The notes: generated by a model not told the origin, from the letters alone. A stretch of DNA of 12,979 bases from Thermoplasmata archaeon (GCA_019594195.1 JAFDTP010000050.1:1-12979), one strand, 5' to 3'; positions 1-7,308 are shown, counted from the stretch's first letter. Program-made: numbers and translations.

Positions 1-1149
1 GTAGAAAAGAGAGATGAGGAAGAAGTCATCTTGAGAGCGCTGAAAGATCCTGTAGATAGACCTAGTTTCTCTGAATTCATAGAGGACGGTACTGTTTTTA
101 TAGTCAACGATGCCACTAGACCGACCCCTACAGCGCGTGTCCTTGACCTTGTCAAAGAGAAAATCGATGAACACGATGTCAAATTTATCGTAGCGACCGG
201 TTCTCATCGTGAACCTACCGAGGAAGAATACGGCAGAATATTCGGTGATCTATACGATATAGAAAAGGAGTGTATATTTCACCACGATTCTAAGAACGAT
301 GAGATGATCGATCATGGTGAAACTGAGAGAGGAACTCCTGTAAAATTCAATAGAGAGGTCAGCGAGGCGGAAAAAGTGATCGCTATAAATACTGTTGAAC
401 CTCATTATTTCGCCGGTTTCACAGGTGGTAGAAAATCTTTACTACCCGGCATCGCAGGCTACGAAACTATAACCGCCAATCACGAATACGCACTCAAAGA
501 AAAAGCGAAGACTTTGAATTTAGAAGATAATCCCGTTCACCTTGATATGATGGATGCTGTTGGTAAGTTCGAAGGAGAGGTGTTCGCGCTCAACATGACC
601 TTGGATAAAGATGGTGATGTCTACAGTGCGAGCGCAGGAAGCCTCAAAGAGTCTTTCTTGTCCGAGACCGATACCGCTAGGGACCTTTATGGAGTCGAGT
701 TGGATGAAAAATCAGAGGTAGTCGTAACGGCTGCCCATCCAATAGACGTTGATCTATATCAAAGTCATAAGGCGTTGGAAAATGGTAAACTCGCTTTAAA
801 AGATGGAGGGATAATAATACTGGTCTCTGAATGTCCTGAAGGTATCGGACCTAGAAATTTCTACGACCTGATGTCCTCTTTGGATGATCCGGAAGACGTC
901 CTGGATAAGATCCAGGATGAGTATAAGCTCGGTTATCATAAAGCCGCCAAGCTGGTCCAACTGTGTAAAGACTCTTCAGTATGGTGCGTATCCGGATTAG
1001 AAGATGACGTGGTGAAAAAGGCATTCATTCGATCTAAAGATGATCTACAGGATGCTGTAGACGAGGCCCTCTCTATCACGGAAGGTAAAGTGACTTTTTT
1101 AGTAGAGGGCGGCATGGTCGTCCCTATGACCGTGGACGGAAAAGAATAG
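1..1149 (+). CDS. larA: LarA-family (DUF2088) nickel-pincer racemase-like protein, 5' end cut by the window
   Basis: The family includes lactate racemase, which uses a nickel-pincer nucleotide (NPN) cofactor to epimerise 2-hydroxyacids. The frame is open to base 1, so the gene begins outside the window; the TTG at 31 lies inside the conserved N-terminal region and is unlikely to be the start. Counting from the codon at 31, the family residues are visible: Asp27 and Arg30 in NDATRPTP, His59 in ATGSHR, His125 in EPHYFAG, Lys135 in TGGRK, His151 in ANHEY, and Gln244 and Lys247 in QSHK. Their spacing matches that recalled for Lactobacillus LarA (His108, His174, Lys184, His200) almost exactly, so an active NPN enzyme is likely. 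By that comparison roughly 35 residues are missing. The cofactor genes larB, larC and larE are not in view, and many archaeal LarA homologues act on unknown 2-hydroxyacids, so the substrate is open. It converges on the acyl-CoA synthetase gene. Confidence 0.9.
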   Translation, partial: VEKRDEEEVILRALKDPVDRPSFSEFIEDGTVFIVNDATRPTPTARVLDLVKEKIDEHDVKFIVATGSHREPTEEEYGRIFGDLYDIEKECIFHHDSKNDEMIDHGETERGTPVKFNREVSEAEKVIAINTVEPHYFAGFTGGRKSLLPGIAGYETITANHEYALKEKAKTLNLEDNPVHLDMMDAVGKFEGEVFALNMTLDKDGDVYSASAGSLKESFLSETDTARDLYGVELDEKSEVVVTAAHPIDVDLYQSHKALENGKLALKDGGIIILVSECPEGIGPRNFYDLMSSLDDPEDVLDKIQDEYKLGYHKAAKLVQLCKDSSVWCVSGLEDDVVKKAFIRSKDDLQDAVDEALSITEGKVTFLVEGGMVVPMTVDGKE

Positions 1150-1163
1150 AAAAAAGGTTTTTT
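1150..1163. terminator. Bidirectional A-tract/T-tract terminator between convergent genes
   Basis: The 22-bp gap between the two convergent stop codons contains six A, GG, then six T. Either strand therefore gives a run of six U just after the stop codon. Archaeal RNA polymerase terminates at such short U tracts without needing a strong hairpin. The assignment rests on position and composition only. Confidence 0.55.
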
Positions 1164-1171
1164 AGCCGCGT

Positions 1172-2857
1172 TCAGTAGGGCAGACTATCGTGATCTTCTA
1201 GATACTCTTCCTCAGCTCTCTCGCGGAGTTCTGTTCTTCTGATCTTTCCGCTTATTGTTTTCGGCAACTCTTCGACAAACTCTATCTCTCTCGGATATTT
1301 GTACGGCGCGGTGACTTCTTTCACATGATCCTGAAGTTCTTCGACCAATTCATCACTCGGATCGTACTCGTCGTTCAATATCACGTAGGCCTTGACTATC
1401 TTGCCTCTCACTTCATGCGGTGCTCCTATGACCGCGGGTTCCTGAACTGCGGGATGTTCCTGTAACGCGCTCTCGACTTCGAAGGGACCTATCCTGTATC
1501 CAGAAGCTTTGATCACGTCATCGTCCCTTCCGACGAACCAGAAGTAACCGTCTTCATCTTTGTATGCTCTGTCTCCGGTGAAATACCATCCGTCTTGGAA
1601 GACTCTTTCAGTCTTCTCTTCGTCCTTCCAGTATTCTTCGAACAAACCGGGTGGTCTCTCAGGATCCACTTTTAAGGCGATATGGCCTTCTTCTCCGGTA
1701 GGTACCTTCTCGCAGTTGTCATCGATTATATCTACTTCGTGTCCTGGGGTTGGTTTACCCATCGAACCGGGTTTTACTTCCATCGTCGGATAATTCGCGA
1801 CAAGAGCGACTGATTCGGTCTGGCCGTAGTAATCGTATATCCTGAGGCCGGTATAATCTTCCCATTTATCAATAACGTCGGGATTCAAAGGTTCGCCCGC
1901 ACTCAAGCAGTGTCTGAGCGAACTCAGATCATAACTCTCTACATCCTCGTTTATCATCATCTTGTAGATGGTGGGAGGCACGCAGAAAGTACTGACATCA
2001 TAATCTTGAATGATCTTGAGAGCCTTCTTTGGATCGAATTTTCCGGTGATATTCTGCTGTACTACGGTGGCTCCGACTATCCACTGACCGAATAGTTTAC
2101 CCCATACCGCTTTTGCCCATCCATTATCGGCGATGGTCCAGTTCGTATCTTCATCTCTAAGATCCTGAACATATCTTGCGGTAACTTCGTGTCCGAGCGG
2201 ATATGAGTGTGTGTGCAGAACCATCTTCGGTTTTCCGGTTGTTCCAGAGGTGAAATATATGAGCATCGGATCGTCACTTTTCGTGGCTTCTACCTCCTCT
2301 CTATCCAGTTCGGGAGATGACTCGTCCATCAGATCATCAAAATCTGTCCAACCTTCTTTTTCTTCTTCTGCATCCACCAATATGAAATTATCTAGCGATG
2401 AAAGTTCATCTTCATCTCTGACTTTCTCGACCTTCTCATGGTTGGACCAGTCTGTGACTATAGTACTCGCTTCCGACCTTTTCACCCTGTACTTGATATC
2501 TTCAGAGACCGCTAGGTTAGGAGTCGGTATAGGGATCACTCCCAGTTTTATCATACCTAGAACAGCTACATACCATTCGGGAACTCTGTGTATCAGGACC
2601 ATAGCTCTGTCGCCCTTTTCCATACCCATATCCCTTAGAGCGTTAGCGAACTTGTTTGAGAGTTCTTTTAGATCTTCAAAAGTATGTTTTTCAGCGTTTT
2701 TACCTGAATTATCTATGGAGATCAACGCATCTTTATCGGGCATCTCTTCTGCCCTCTGATCTACTTCATCGAATGCGAAATTGTAGTATTCGGGAACGTC
2801 CCACTCGAACTCCTCTCTCACTTTCTCGTAATCGTACATGTTGTGTTCTTCAGACAT
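1172..2857 (-). CDS. AMP-forming acyl-CoA synthetase (medium-chain/acetyl-type)
   Basis: A cytoplasmic ANL-superfamily enzyme that activates a carboxylic acid with ATP and CoA via an acyl-AMP. At 561 residues it has the usual family length. In order: the ATP-binding loop YFTSGTTGKPK at 201-211, the YYGQTE motif at 343-348, the adenylate-binding TGD at 427-429, the hinge region GRDDDVIKASGYR around 443-455, and PKTISGK near the C terminus with catalytic Lys538. The layout resembles medium-chain acyl-CoA synthetases; acetate, propionate or branched and aromatic acids are also possible, and chain length cannot be read from the sequence. The chosen ATG lacks a Shine-Dalgarno but sits about 35 bp after a TATA-like element, as expected for a short or absent leader; Met7 is an alternative start. 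It is divergent from the thiolase gene and may share regulation with it. Confidence 0.93.
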   Translation of the reverse strand: MSEEHNMYDYEKVREEFEWDVPEYYNFAFDEVDQRAEEMPDKDALISIDNSGKNAEKHTFEDLKELSNKFANALRDMGMEKGDRAMVLIHRVPEWYVAVLGMIKLGVIPIPTPNLAVSEDIKYRVKRSEASTIVTDWSNHEKVEKVRDEDELSSLDNFILVDAEEEKEGWTDFDDLMDESSPELDREEVEATKSDDPMLIYFTSGTTGKPKMVLHTHSYPLGHEVTARYVQDLRDEDTNWTIADNGWAKAVWGKLFGQWIVGATVVQQNITGKFDPKKALKIIQDYDVSTFCVPPTIYKMMINEDVESYDLSSLRHCLSAGEPLNPDVIDKWEDYTGLRIYDYYGQTESVALVANYPTMEVKPGSMGKPTPGHEVDIIDDNCEKVPTGEEGHIALKVDPERPPGLFEEYWKDEEKTERVFQDGWYFTGDRAYKDEDGYFWFVGRDDDVIKASGYRIGPFEVESALQEHPAVQEPAVIGAPHEVRGKIVKAYVILNDEYDPSDELVEELQDHVKEVTAPYKYPREIEFVEELPKTISGKIRRTELRERAEEEYLEDHDSLPY

Positions 2858-2885
2858 ACCAATCGGCGCATTAACTATACTAAAA

Positions 2886-2895
2886 ATAGATAAAT
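2886..2895 (-). promoter_or_regulatory. Putative TATA box for the acyl-CoA synthetase gene
   Basis: Read on the minus strand, an A-rich BRE-like stretch leads into TTTATCTATT, ending about 28 bp before the ATG. Transcription would start within roughly ten bases of the start codon, which agrees with the missing Shine-Dalgarno. Confidence 0.5.
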
Positions 2896-2931
2896 TTTTC
2901 CCATGATCTGCCTGTTCACATATATTTAGAG

Positions 2932-3044
2932 AGGGGATATCTTTTCCTTGGACGATTATATAGGGCTAGATTTAATGCTCAAGGCCAACATCTCGTTTTT
3001 AGACTATTGACTAATTTACTATACGACAATTTTATATATCCCCT
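2932..3044. repeat. Inverted pair of AGGGGATAT sites in the divergent promoter region
   Basis: AGGGGATAT lies at 2932-2940 and its exact reverse complement ATATCCCCT at 3036-3044, 95 bp apart. The second copy overlaps the downstream end of the thiolase TATA box. The first lies about 40 bp upstream of the acyl-CoA synthetase TATA box. The 244-bp gap between the two divergent genes holds no credible gene. The pair could be binding sites for one regulator controlling both promoters; that role is inference. Confidence 0.35.
3031..3038 (+). promoter_or_regulatory. TATA box for the thiolase gene
   Basis: TTTATATA is a canonical archaeal TATA element. A start of transcription about 25 bp downstream gives a leader of roughly 40 nt. 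That leader carries the Shine-Dalgarno GGAGAG at 3091-3096, five bases before the ATG, and a short palindrome CACCAGGTG at 3071-3079. Confidence 0.6.
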
Positions 3045-3101
3045 ATTCATACCACCCATTGTGATAACACCACCAGGTGTGTATTAAACAGGAGAGATAA
3101 T

Positions 3102-4406
3102 ATGAATGAAGCGGTTATAGTTTCGGCGGTAAGGACACCTCAGGGTAAATTCGGAAGCGCATTGAAAGATCTTAGCGCAGTAGAATTGGGTAGAGTGGCT
3201 ATAGAGGGGGTTTTCGATAAGATAGGCATAAGACCTTCAATATCAGAGACGATCAGAGAATGTAGACCTGACAAGTTCAGCGAAATAGAAGAATGTCCGA
3301 TCGAGAAAGAACACAGTAGATGGGATGAAGATCGTCCCTCGATCGAGCTCGATGAAGTGATAATGGGTAACGTTCTTCAGGGAGGACAAGGACAGAATCC
3401 GGCACGCCAGGCGGCAGTTAAAGCAGGAATGCCTAGAGAAGTTCCAGCTTTTACCGTCAACAAGGTCTGCGCTTCAGGTATGAAGAGTGTTGCTTTAGCA
3501 GCGGAAAAGATAGAGAACGGGAACGCCGAGGCCGTCGTAGCAGGTGGTTTTGAGAGTATGACCAACGCCCCTTATATACTTCCGAATACCAGGTGGGGTC
3601 AACCTATGGCTATGGACACCACGACTGAAATAAAAGATATGATGGTTTTGGACGGACTTTATGAAATATTCTATGACTGCCATATGGGTATCACCGCCGA
3701 AAATCTGGCTGAGGCCTATGATATTTCTAGAGAGGAACAGGAGAGAATGGCGGTCGAGAGTCATAACAGGGCGATAAGAGCTCAAAAAGAAGGTCGTTTC
3801 GATGATGAGATCGTTCCGGTAGAAGTAAGAGGTGATATGATAGAAGAAGACGAAGCTCCAAGAGATACTGACCTTGAATCGGTCAAAGGTCTTCCTCCAG
3901 CTTTCAAAGAAGACGGTACTATAACTGCGGCTACCGCTTCAGGTATATCCGATGGTGCGGCCGCTTTACTGATAACTTCGAGAGAATTCGCTGAAGAGAA
4001 CGATCTAGATATCATGGGTTCTGTGAAGGGCTACGCCTCGGCAGGTTTGGATCCGCAGTATATGGGCCTTGGTGCTTCAGTCGCGATGGATAAACTTTTG
4101 AAGAATGTTGGATACGAAGAAAGCGATATAGACGTTTTCGAGGAGAACGAGGCTTTTGCAGCTCAGGTTCTAGCCTGTATGGAAGAGAGCGGCTCTCCGA
4201 AATACGGAGTAGGTATGAATGAGGATGGTTCTGAAAGGATAAATCCCAATGGATCGGGGATCTCTCTTGGTCATCCTATAGGAGCGACCGGTGCCAGGAT
4301 GATAGTCACCATGATACACGAGATGAAGAGGAACGAAGACGGGTTAGGTCTAGCTAGTTTATGTGTAGGCGGCGGAATGGGGATGGCGACTCTTATCGAA
4401 AGGTGA
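3102..4406 (+). CDS. Acetyl-CoA C-acyltransferase (thiolase)
   Basis: Thiolases either cleave 3-ketoacyl-CoA with CoA (beta-oxidation) or condense two acetyl-CoA. The catalytic residues are present: nucleophile Cys123 in NKVCASG, Asn349 in NEAFA, His391 in GHPIGATGAR and Cys421 in CVGGG. The His-Cys spacing of 30 matches the Zoogloea enzyme (His348, Cys378). At 434 residues it is longer than the usual 390-400. About 34 extra residues lie between GIRPS near residue 45 and DEVIMGN near 84, an Arg/Glu-rich segment containing Cys54 and Cys65, and about 9-10 more lie before the GHP motif. The ATG has a good Shine-Dalgarno. The enoyl-CoA hydratase follows 65 bp later on the same strand. It is a two-cysteine thiolase, not the Cys-His archaeal type that works with HMG-CoA synthase and a DUF35 protein. 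Confidence 0.94.
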   Translation: MNEAVIVSAVRTPQGKFGSALKDLSAVELGRVAIEGVFDKIGIRPSISETIRECRPDKFSEIEECPIEKEHSRWDEDRPSIELDEVIMGNVLQGGQGQNPARQAAVKAGMPREVPAFTVNKVCASGMKSVALAAEKIENGNAEAVVAGGFESMTNAPYILPNTRWGQPMAMDTTTEIKDMMVLDGLYEIFYDCHMGITAENLAEAYDISREEQERMAVESHNRAIRAQKEGRFDDEIVPVEVRGDMIEEDEAPRDTDLESVKGLPPAFKEDGTITAATASGISDGAAALLITSREFAEENDLDIMGSVKGYASAGLDPQYMGLGASVAMDKLLKNVGYEESDIDVFEENEAFAAQVLACMEESGSPKYGVGMNEDGSERINPNGSGISLGHPIGATGARMIVTMIHEMKRNEDGLGLASLCVGGGMGMATLIER

Positions 4407-4426
4407 TCCCTAAAAATCCTTTAAAA

Positions 4427-4434
4427 TTTTATTA
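4427..4434 (+). promoter_or_regulatory. Possible TATA box for the enoyl-CoA hydratase gene
   Basis: TTTTATTA follows the thiolase stop after an A/T-rich run. A start of transcription about 25 bp downstream would give a leader of only 10-20 nt before the hydratase. The same stretch could instead be the thiolase terminator, with the two genes cotranscribed. Confidence 0.3.
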
Positions 4435-4462
4435 ATAAGGAGAACGATGACCTTTAGCGGAC

Positions 4463-4469
4463 GGTGATC
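4463..4469 (+). promoter_or_regulatory. Ribosome-binding site deciding the TTG start of the enoyl-CoA hydratase
   Basis: GGTGATC matches the 3' half of the GGAGGTGATC consensus and ends two bases before TTG at 4472. That is the spacing expected when GGTGAT pairs with the 16S tail. It favours TTG over the in-frame ATG at 4481, which has only GATCGAG in front. Confidence 0.5.
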
Positions 4470-4471
4470 AT

Positions 4472-5224
4472 TTGATCGAGATGGAGATATATGAGCAGAT
4501 CGCTAGGATCAGATTTGATAATTCACCTTTGAATCTGATAAATAAGGAGTTCCTCGAAAAAATGGAAAAGAAGTTGGAAGTACTTTTCAGCGAGGACGTT
4601 AGAGCTGCGGTGTTGACTGGGAAAGATGATTCGTTCATAGCCGGTGCGGATATAAAAGAAATGAAAAAGATGGATCCTGAAGAGGCGAGATATTTTTCGA
4701 GTAAAGGACAAAGGGTATTCGATCGTTTGAGAAATGCTCCATTCCCAGTGATAGGAGCTATAAACGGGCATGCGATAGGCGGCGGTCTAGAGTTGGCGCT
4801 GAGGTGTGATTTTCTTATAGCCTCAGATGAAGCTTTTTTCGCCCTCCCGGAAGTCGAGCTTGGATTGATCCCTGGGTTAGGAGGAACCTACGATCTTGCT
4901 GAAGCGGTAGGTTACGCGAGAGCAAAAGAACTCATATTTACTGGAAAAAGGATCGACGCTGACTCGGCCGAAGAATGGGGTCTTGTGAATAGAGTCGTCC
5001 CTGATGAGGATTTGATGGAAGAGACGCGCAGCACTGCACGTCGTATAGTGGATAAGAGTCCGACAGCGGTCAAAAAGGCTAAACTTACCATGGCTTTGGA
5101 TTTAGAAAGGCAAAGAGAAAAAGCGCTGCGGGTAGAAAGCGATAGATTCGGCGAGTGTTTTAAAGAAGAAGATAGCTCAGAGGGCATGGAAGCTTTCCTG
5201 GAAAATAGAGAACCGGATTTTTGA
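4472..5224 (+). CDS. Enoyl-CoA hydratase/isomerase family protein (likely hydratase)
   Basis: Crotonase-fold enzyme of 250 residues, the usual length; the hydratase adds water to trans-2-enoyl-CoA in beta-oxidation. Visible elements: the oxyanion-hole segment FIAGADIKE at 55-63, GHAIGGGLELALRCD at 99-113, and ALPEVELGLIPGLGGT at 124-139. Glu107 and Glu127 correspond to the two catalytic glutamates of rat mitochondrial hydratase (Glu144 and Glu164), which favours hydratase over isomerase activity. The start is TTG, supported by GGTGATC just upstream; ATG at 4481 is the alternative and would shorten the protein by three residues. It is downstream of the thiolase and probably in the same pathway. 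Acyl-CoA chain length cannot be told. 3-Hydroxybutyryl- or methacrylyl-CoA metabolism is equally possible. Confidence 0.92.
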   Translation: MIEMEIYEQIARIRFDNSPLNLINKEFLEKMEKKLEVLFSEDVRAAVLTGKDDSFIAGADIKEMKKMDPEEARYFSSKGQRVFDRLRNAPFPVIGAINGHAIGGGLELALRCDFLIASDEAFFALPEVELGLIPGLGGTYDLAEAVGYARAKELIFTGKRIDADSAEEWGLVNRVVPDEDLMEETRSTARRIVDKSPTAVKKAKLTMALDLERQREKALRVESDRFGECFKEEDSSEGMEAFLENREPDF

Positions 5225-5270
5225 ATCTCGATATGGATATCACTCTAGATAAAATTATATTAAAAATAAT

Positions 5271-5280
5271 AAAAATTTTT
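5271..5280. terminator. A5-T5 terminator between enoyl-CoA hydratase and rpl12
   Basis: Five A and five T lie in an A/T-rich tract from about 5248 to 5284 in the 132-bp convergent intergenic region. Both strands give U tracts, so the tract can end the hydratase transcript and the ribosomal-protein transcript. On the rpl12 side an inverted repeat precedes it. Confidence 0.45.
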
Positions 5281-5293
5281 AAATCGGTTAGAA

Positions 5294-5315
5294 ATACTCC
5301 GTTATGATAGAGTAT
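5294..5315 (-). repeat. Inverted repeat downstream of rpl12 (possible terminator hairpin)
   Basis: ATACTC at 5294-5299 and GAGTAT at 5310-5315 form a 6-bp stem with a 10-nt loop in the rpl12 3' untranslated region. A second small stem, CCCT/AGGG, lies at 5317-5336. The U-rich tract follows on the minus strand. It may protect the 3' end or assist termination of the ribosomal operon. Confidence 0.35.
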
Positions 5316-5356
5316 ACCCTACCCGTTGAGAAAGGGAGTTTGTGGGATCGAGCCCT

Positions 5357-5680
5357 CTAGAACAAGGACCCGAGTCCTTCTGCTGCTTCTTCTTTCTCTT
5401 TTTCTTCGTCTCTTTCTTCTTCCTCTTCTTCTTCCTCTTCTTCTTCTTCAGCTTCCTCGGCTTCTTCGGCTGGTTCTGGAGCAACAGCTCCACCACTGGG
5501 CATAGCGAATCCATCTTCTATAGCTTCGTCTATGTCGACGCCCTCTAAACTTGCGGTCAAAGCTTTCACTCTAGCATCGTCGACCTCGATTCCTGCAGCT
5601 TCCAGGATATCGCTTATTCCGTCTTCTGTTATCTCCTTACCTGCCGAATGAAGCAGCATAGCGCTGTACACGTATTCCAT
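5357..5680 (-). CDS. rpl12: Large-subunit ribosomal protein L12 (archaeal P1 type)
   Basis: Stalk protein that dimerises, binds L10 and recruits translation factors to the ribosome. It has 107 residues, as usual for archaeal L12. Residues 1-58 are the helical dimerisation domain, starting [19 protein letters not shown]. An Ala/Pro hinge begins near 64, a Glu-rich flexible linker spans about 73-98, and the C-terminal factor-binding motif is GLGSLF (family consensus near GLSALFG). The final glycine is missing, a small variation. The start is supported by the strong Shine-Dalgarno AAGGAGGT seven bases before the ATG, stronger than that of rpl10, which fits the need for several L12 copies per L10. 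It follows rpl10 after 28 bp and is the last gene of the operon. Confidence 0.97.
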   Translation of the reverse strand: MEYVYSAMLLHSAGKEITEDGISDILEAAGIEVDDARVKALTASLEGVDIDEAIEDGFAMPSGGAVAPEPAEEAEEAEEEEEEEEEEEERDEEKEKEEAAEGLGSLF

Positions 5681-5708
5681 ATTTTATACCTCCTTTGAAT
5701 AGTATATA

Positions 5709-6653
5709 TCATTCATCTTCTTGATCTTTATCTTCTTCCTCTTCCGTCTCAGCTTCTTCTTCCCTGATACCGAGTTTTTCTTTTAGTTCACTATCGAGAG
5801 CTTCGGGATCCAATTTAGAAGCCAAAGACATCATGTTACCTGTAACTTTCGAGAGTATCGGTCCTATCGTCTCTTCATTTATCACGTCAGTGTTGTATGC
5901 AAGGCTCATGGCATCGCTGCTCGACTTTGACACCAAGGTAGTGATGTTCTCTTCGGTCGGGTAGGAAATGCCCACCGACAACGCGAAAGACGATGCCGAG
6001 GCGTCCTTGATATCTTGAACGAACTCTTCAGGATCGATATCTAGATCATCTCTTTCATAGAGTATACCGTCTTCATAAACCGTTTTAAGGTCTAGACCTA
6101 CCGTGATAGGATTTATCTCTAACCGACTCAACATGTTTGCAAGTTTTGGCTCTATGGTTTCTCCGCCCTCTACAACGGTCGTAGTTTTATTGATGACTAC
6201 GCTACCGCTTTTTATAGATGCCGGGATCCCAACGTTCTGTAGGTCCCCTACTATAGGACCGGGTTTGAAAGGCGTATCCCCTTCTTCAACCACTACATCC
6301 TCGGGAGCGGTCTCTCCACCGCTGGCCGGGGCCTTAGTTTTAGTGTCTTCCATACGATTGAACAATTTGAAAGGGTTAAGTTCAGTAGTTACAAGCGCGA
6401 TCTGACCTTCTATGAAGTCATGGAGACTTTCTAAATCCTCTCTATCTTCTTTAGCATTTTCTATAGCTTTCTCGATGAAAGTGTTTTTTGAAGATCTGAT
6501 CGTGACAAACTCTCTAAGCTTAGCTCTCATCTGCTGCATCTGTCGAGCCGGAATACCTTCTATATTGACGACGCCTATAACCGGCGACGACTTCAACATA
6601 TCTGTCAGTTCGTTGACTTCTTCTTTTTTCCAACTGGGAACATCTTCGCTCAT
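5709..6653 (-). CDS. rpl10: Large-subunit ribosomal protein L10 (archaeal P0 type)
   Basis: Base of the ribosomal stalk: it binds 23S rRNA and carries L12 dimers. It has 314 residues, a typical archaeal P0 length. The N-terminal rRNA-binding domain begins SWKKEEVNELTDMLKSS. An inserted domain around 110-180 includes TPFKPGPIVGDLQNVGIPA. The later helices around 190-290 bind L12. The tail is a run of Glu and Asp ending DKDQEDE. In many archaeal P0 proteins this tail finishes with a GLSALFG-like motif, which is absent here. The gene starts 10 bp after the rpl1 stop; a GAGGG Shine-Dalgarno overlaps that stop codon, so translation is probably coupled. Confidence 0.96.
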   Translation of the reverse strand: MSEDVPSWKKEEVNELTDMLKSSPVIGVVNIEGIPARQMQQMRAKLREFVTIRSSKNTFIEKAIENAKEDREDLESLHDFIEGQIALVTTELNPFKLFNRMEDTKTKAPASGGETAPEDVVVEEGDTPFKPGPIVGDLQNVGIPASIKSGSVVINKTTTVVEGGETIEPKLANMLSRLEINPITVGLDLKTVYEDGILYERDDLDIDPEEFVQDIKDASASSFALSVGISYPTEENITTLVSKSSSDAMSLAYNTDVINEETIGPILSKVTGNMMSLASKLDPEALDSELKEKLGIREEEAETEEEEDKDQEDE

Positions 6654-6663
6654 CTTATATCCC

Positions 6664-7302
6664 TCACATGATTCTTATGGCTGGACCCATAGTAGTTTTC
6701 ACGTAAACGCTGTGAACGTTGATCTCTCTTCTTTCCAGGTTCTGGATGATCCTTCTCATCACCGTGTCTATATTGTCAGCGATCTCTTCTTCGTCGAGTC
6801 TCAGAGTGCCGACAGGGGCGTGAAAAGTCCTCCTGTCACCCGATCTGACGTGAACTGTACCTTTCAATGATCTCACGACCTCTTCAACATCATCGTCTGG
6901 TGTGATAGGATTAGGCATCTTACCCTGCGGTCCGAGAATAGAACCCAATTCTCTACCTATAACAGGCATGATAGATGGCTCAGCAAGGAAGAACTGATGT
7001 TCTTCAGCAATCTTTCTTGCTTCTCTTTTATCATCTGATAGGTCTTCTATCTCCTCAGGTTCCATAACCGTATCAGCCACATCTCTAGCCTGTAGTGCAA
7101 GCTCACCGCTGCCGAAAACACCGACCTTTATCTCTTTACCTCTACCGTGCGGTAATACAATCTCTTCGTCGATCCTGTTTTCGGGCTGAGAAAGATCGAT
7201 ATCTCTGAGGTTGATAGCTATCTCTACGCTCTCGTCGAATTCTCTATCTGGAGCTTCCTCCAGAGCTCTTTTTACTCCTTCAAGTGTCTGATCATCTGCC
7301 AC
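6664..7302 (-). CDS. rpl1: Large-subunit ribosomal protein L1
   Basis: Forms the L1 stalk that moves E-site tRNA. In archaea (Methanococcus vannielii) L1 also represses its own mRNA. It has 212 residues, the normal length. Recognisable segments are ELGSILGPQGKMPNP around residues 117-131, GTVHVRSGDRRTFHAPVG around 149-166, and the C-terminal SVYVKTTMGPAIRI. The start is GTG at 7302, fixed by a strong AGGAGGT Shine-Dalgarno six bases upstream. It heads the minus-strand rpl1-rpl10-rpl12 operon. rpl11, the usual upstream neighbour in archaea, is not here; a Dps-like gene occupies that place. The leader carries a hairpin and a sequence complementary to the ribosome-binding region. Confidence 0.97.
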   Translation of the reverse strand: MADDQTLEGVKRALEEAPDREFDESVEIAINLRDIDLSQPENRIDEEIVLPHGRGKEIKVGVFGSGELALQARDVADTVMEPEEIEDLSDDKREARKIAEEHQFFLAEPSIMPVIGRELGSILGPQGKMPNPITPDDDVEEVVRSLKGTVHVRSGDRRTFHAPVGTLRLDEEEIADNIDTVMRRIIQNLERREINVHSVYVKTTMGPAIRIM

Positions 7303-7308
7303 GTTAAT

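Noticed and set aside
2211..2759. Plus-strand Ser-rich frame of 182 codons
   Set aside because: It lies antisense to the acyl-CoA synthetase, and its composition is what the complement of Asp/Glu-rich codons produces.
2903..2929. Eight-codon ORF in the divergent promoter region
   Set aside because: It has no Shine-Dalgarno, lies upstream of the thiolase promoter, and is short enough to be chance.
5340..5360. GGGATCGAGCCC resembling a tRNA T-arm
   Set aside because: The five-base stem does not pair, and no acceptor or anticodon arm fits around it.
5395..5465. CTT/TTC triplet run resembling a microsatellite
   Set aside because: It is the glutamate-coding linker of L12, expected for archaeal P1 proteins.
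5302..5514. Minus-strand frame rich in Lys and Arg
   Set aside because: It is the shifted reading of the Glu-rich linker of rpl12; the GAA/GAG run gives Lys/Arg in another frame. No ribosome-binding site supports it.
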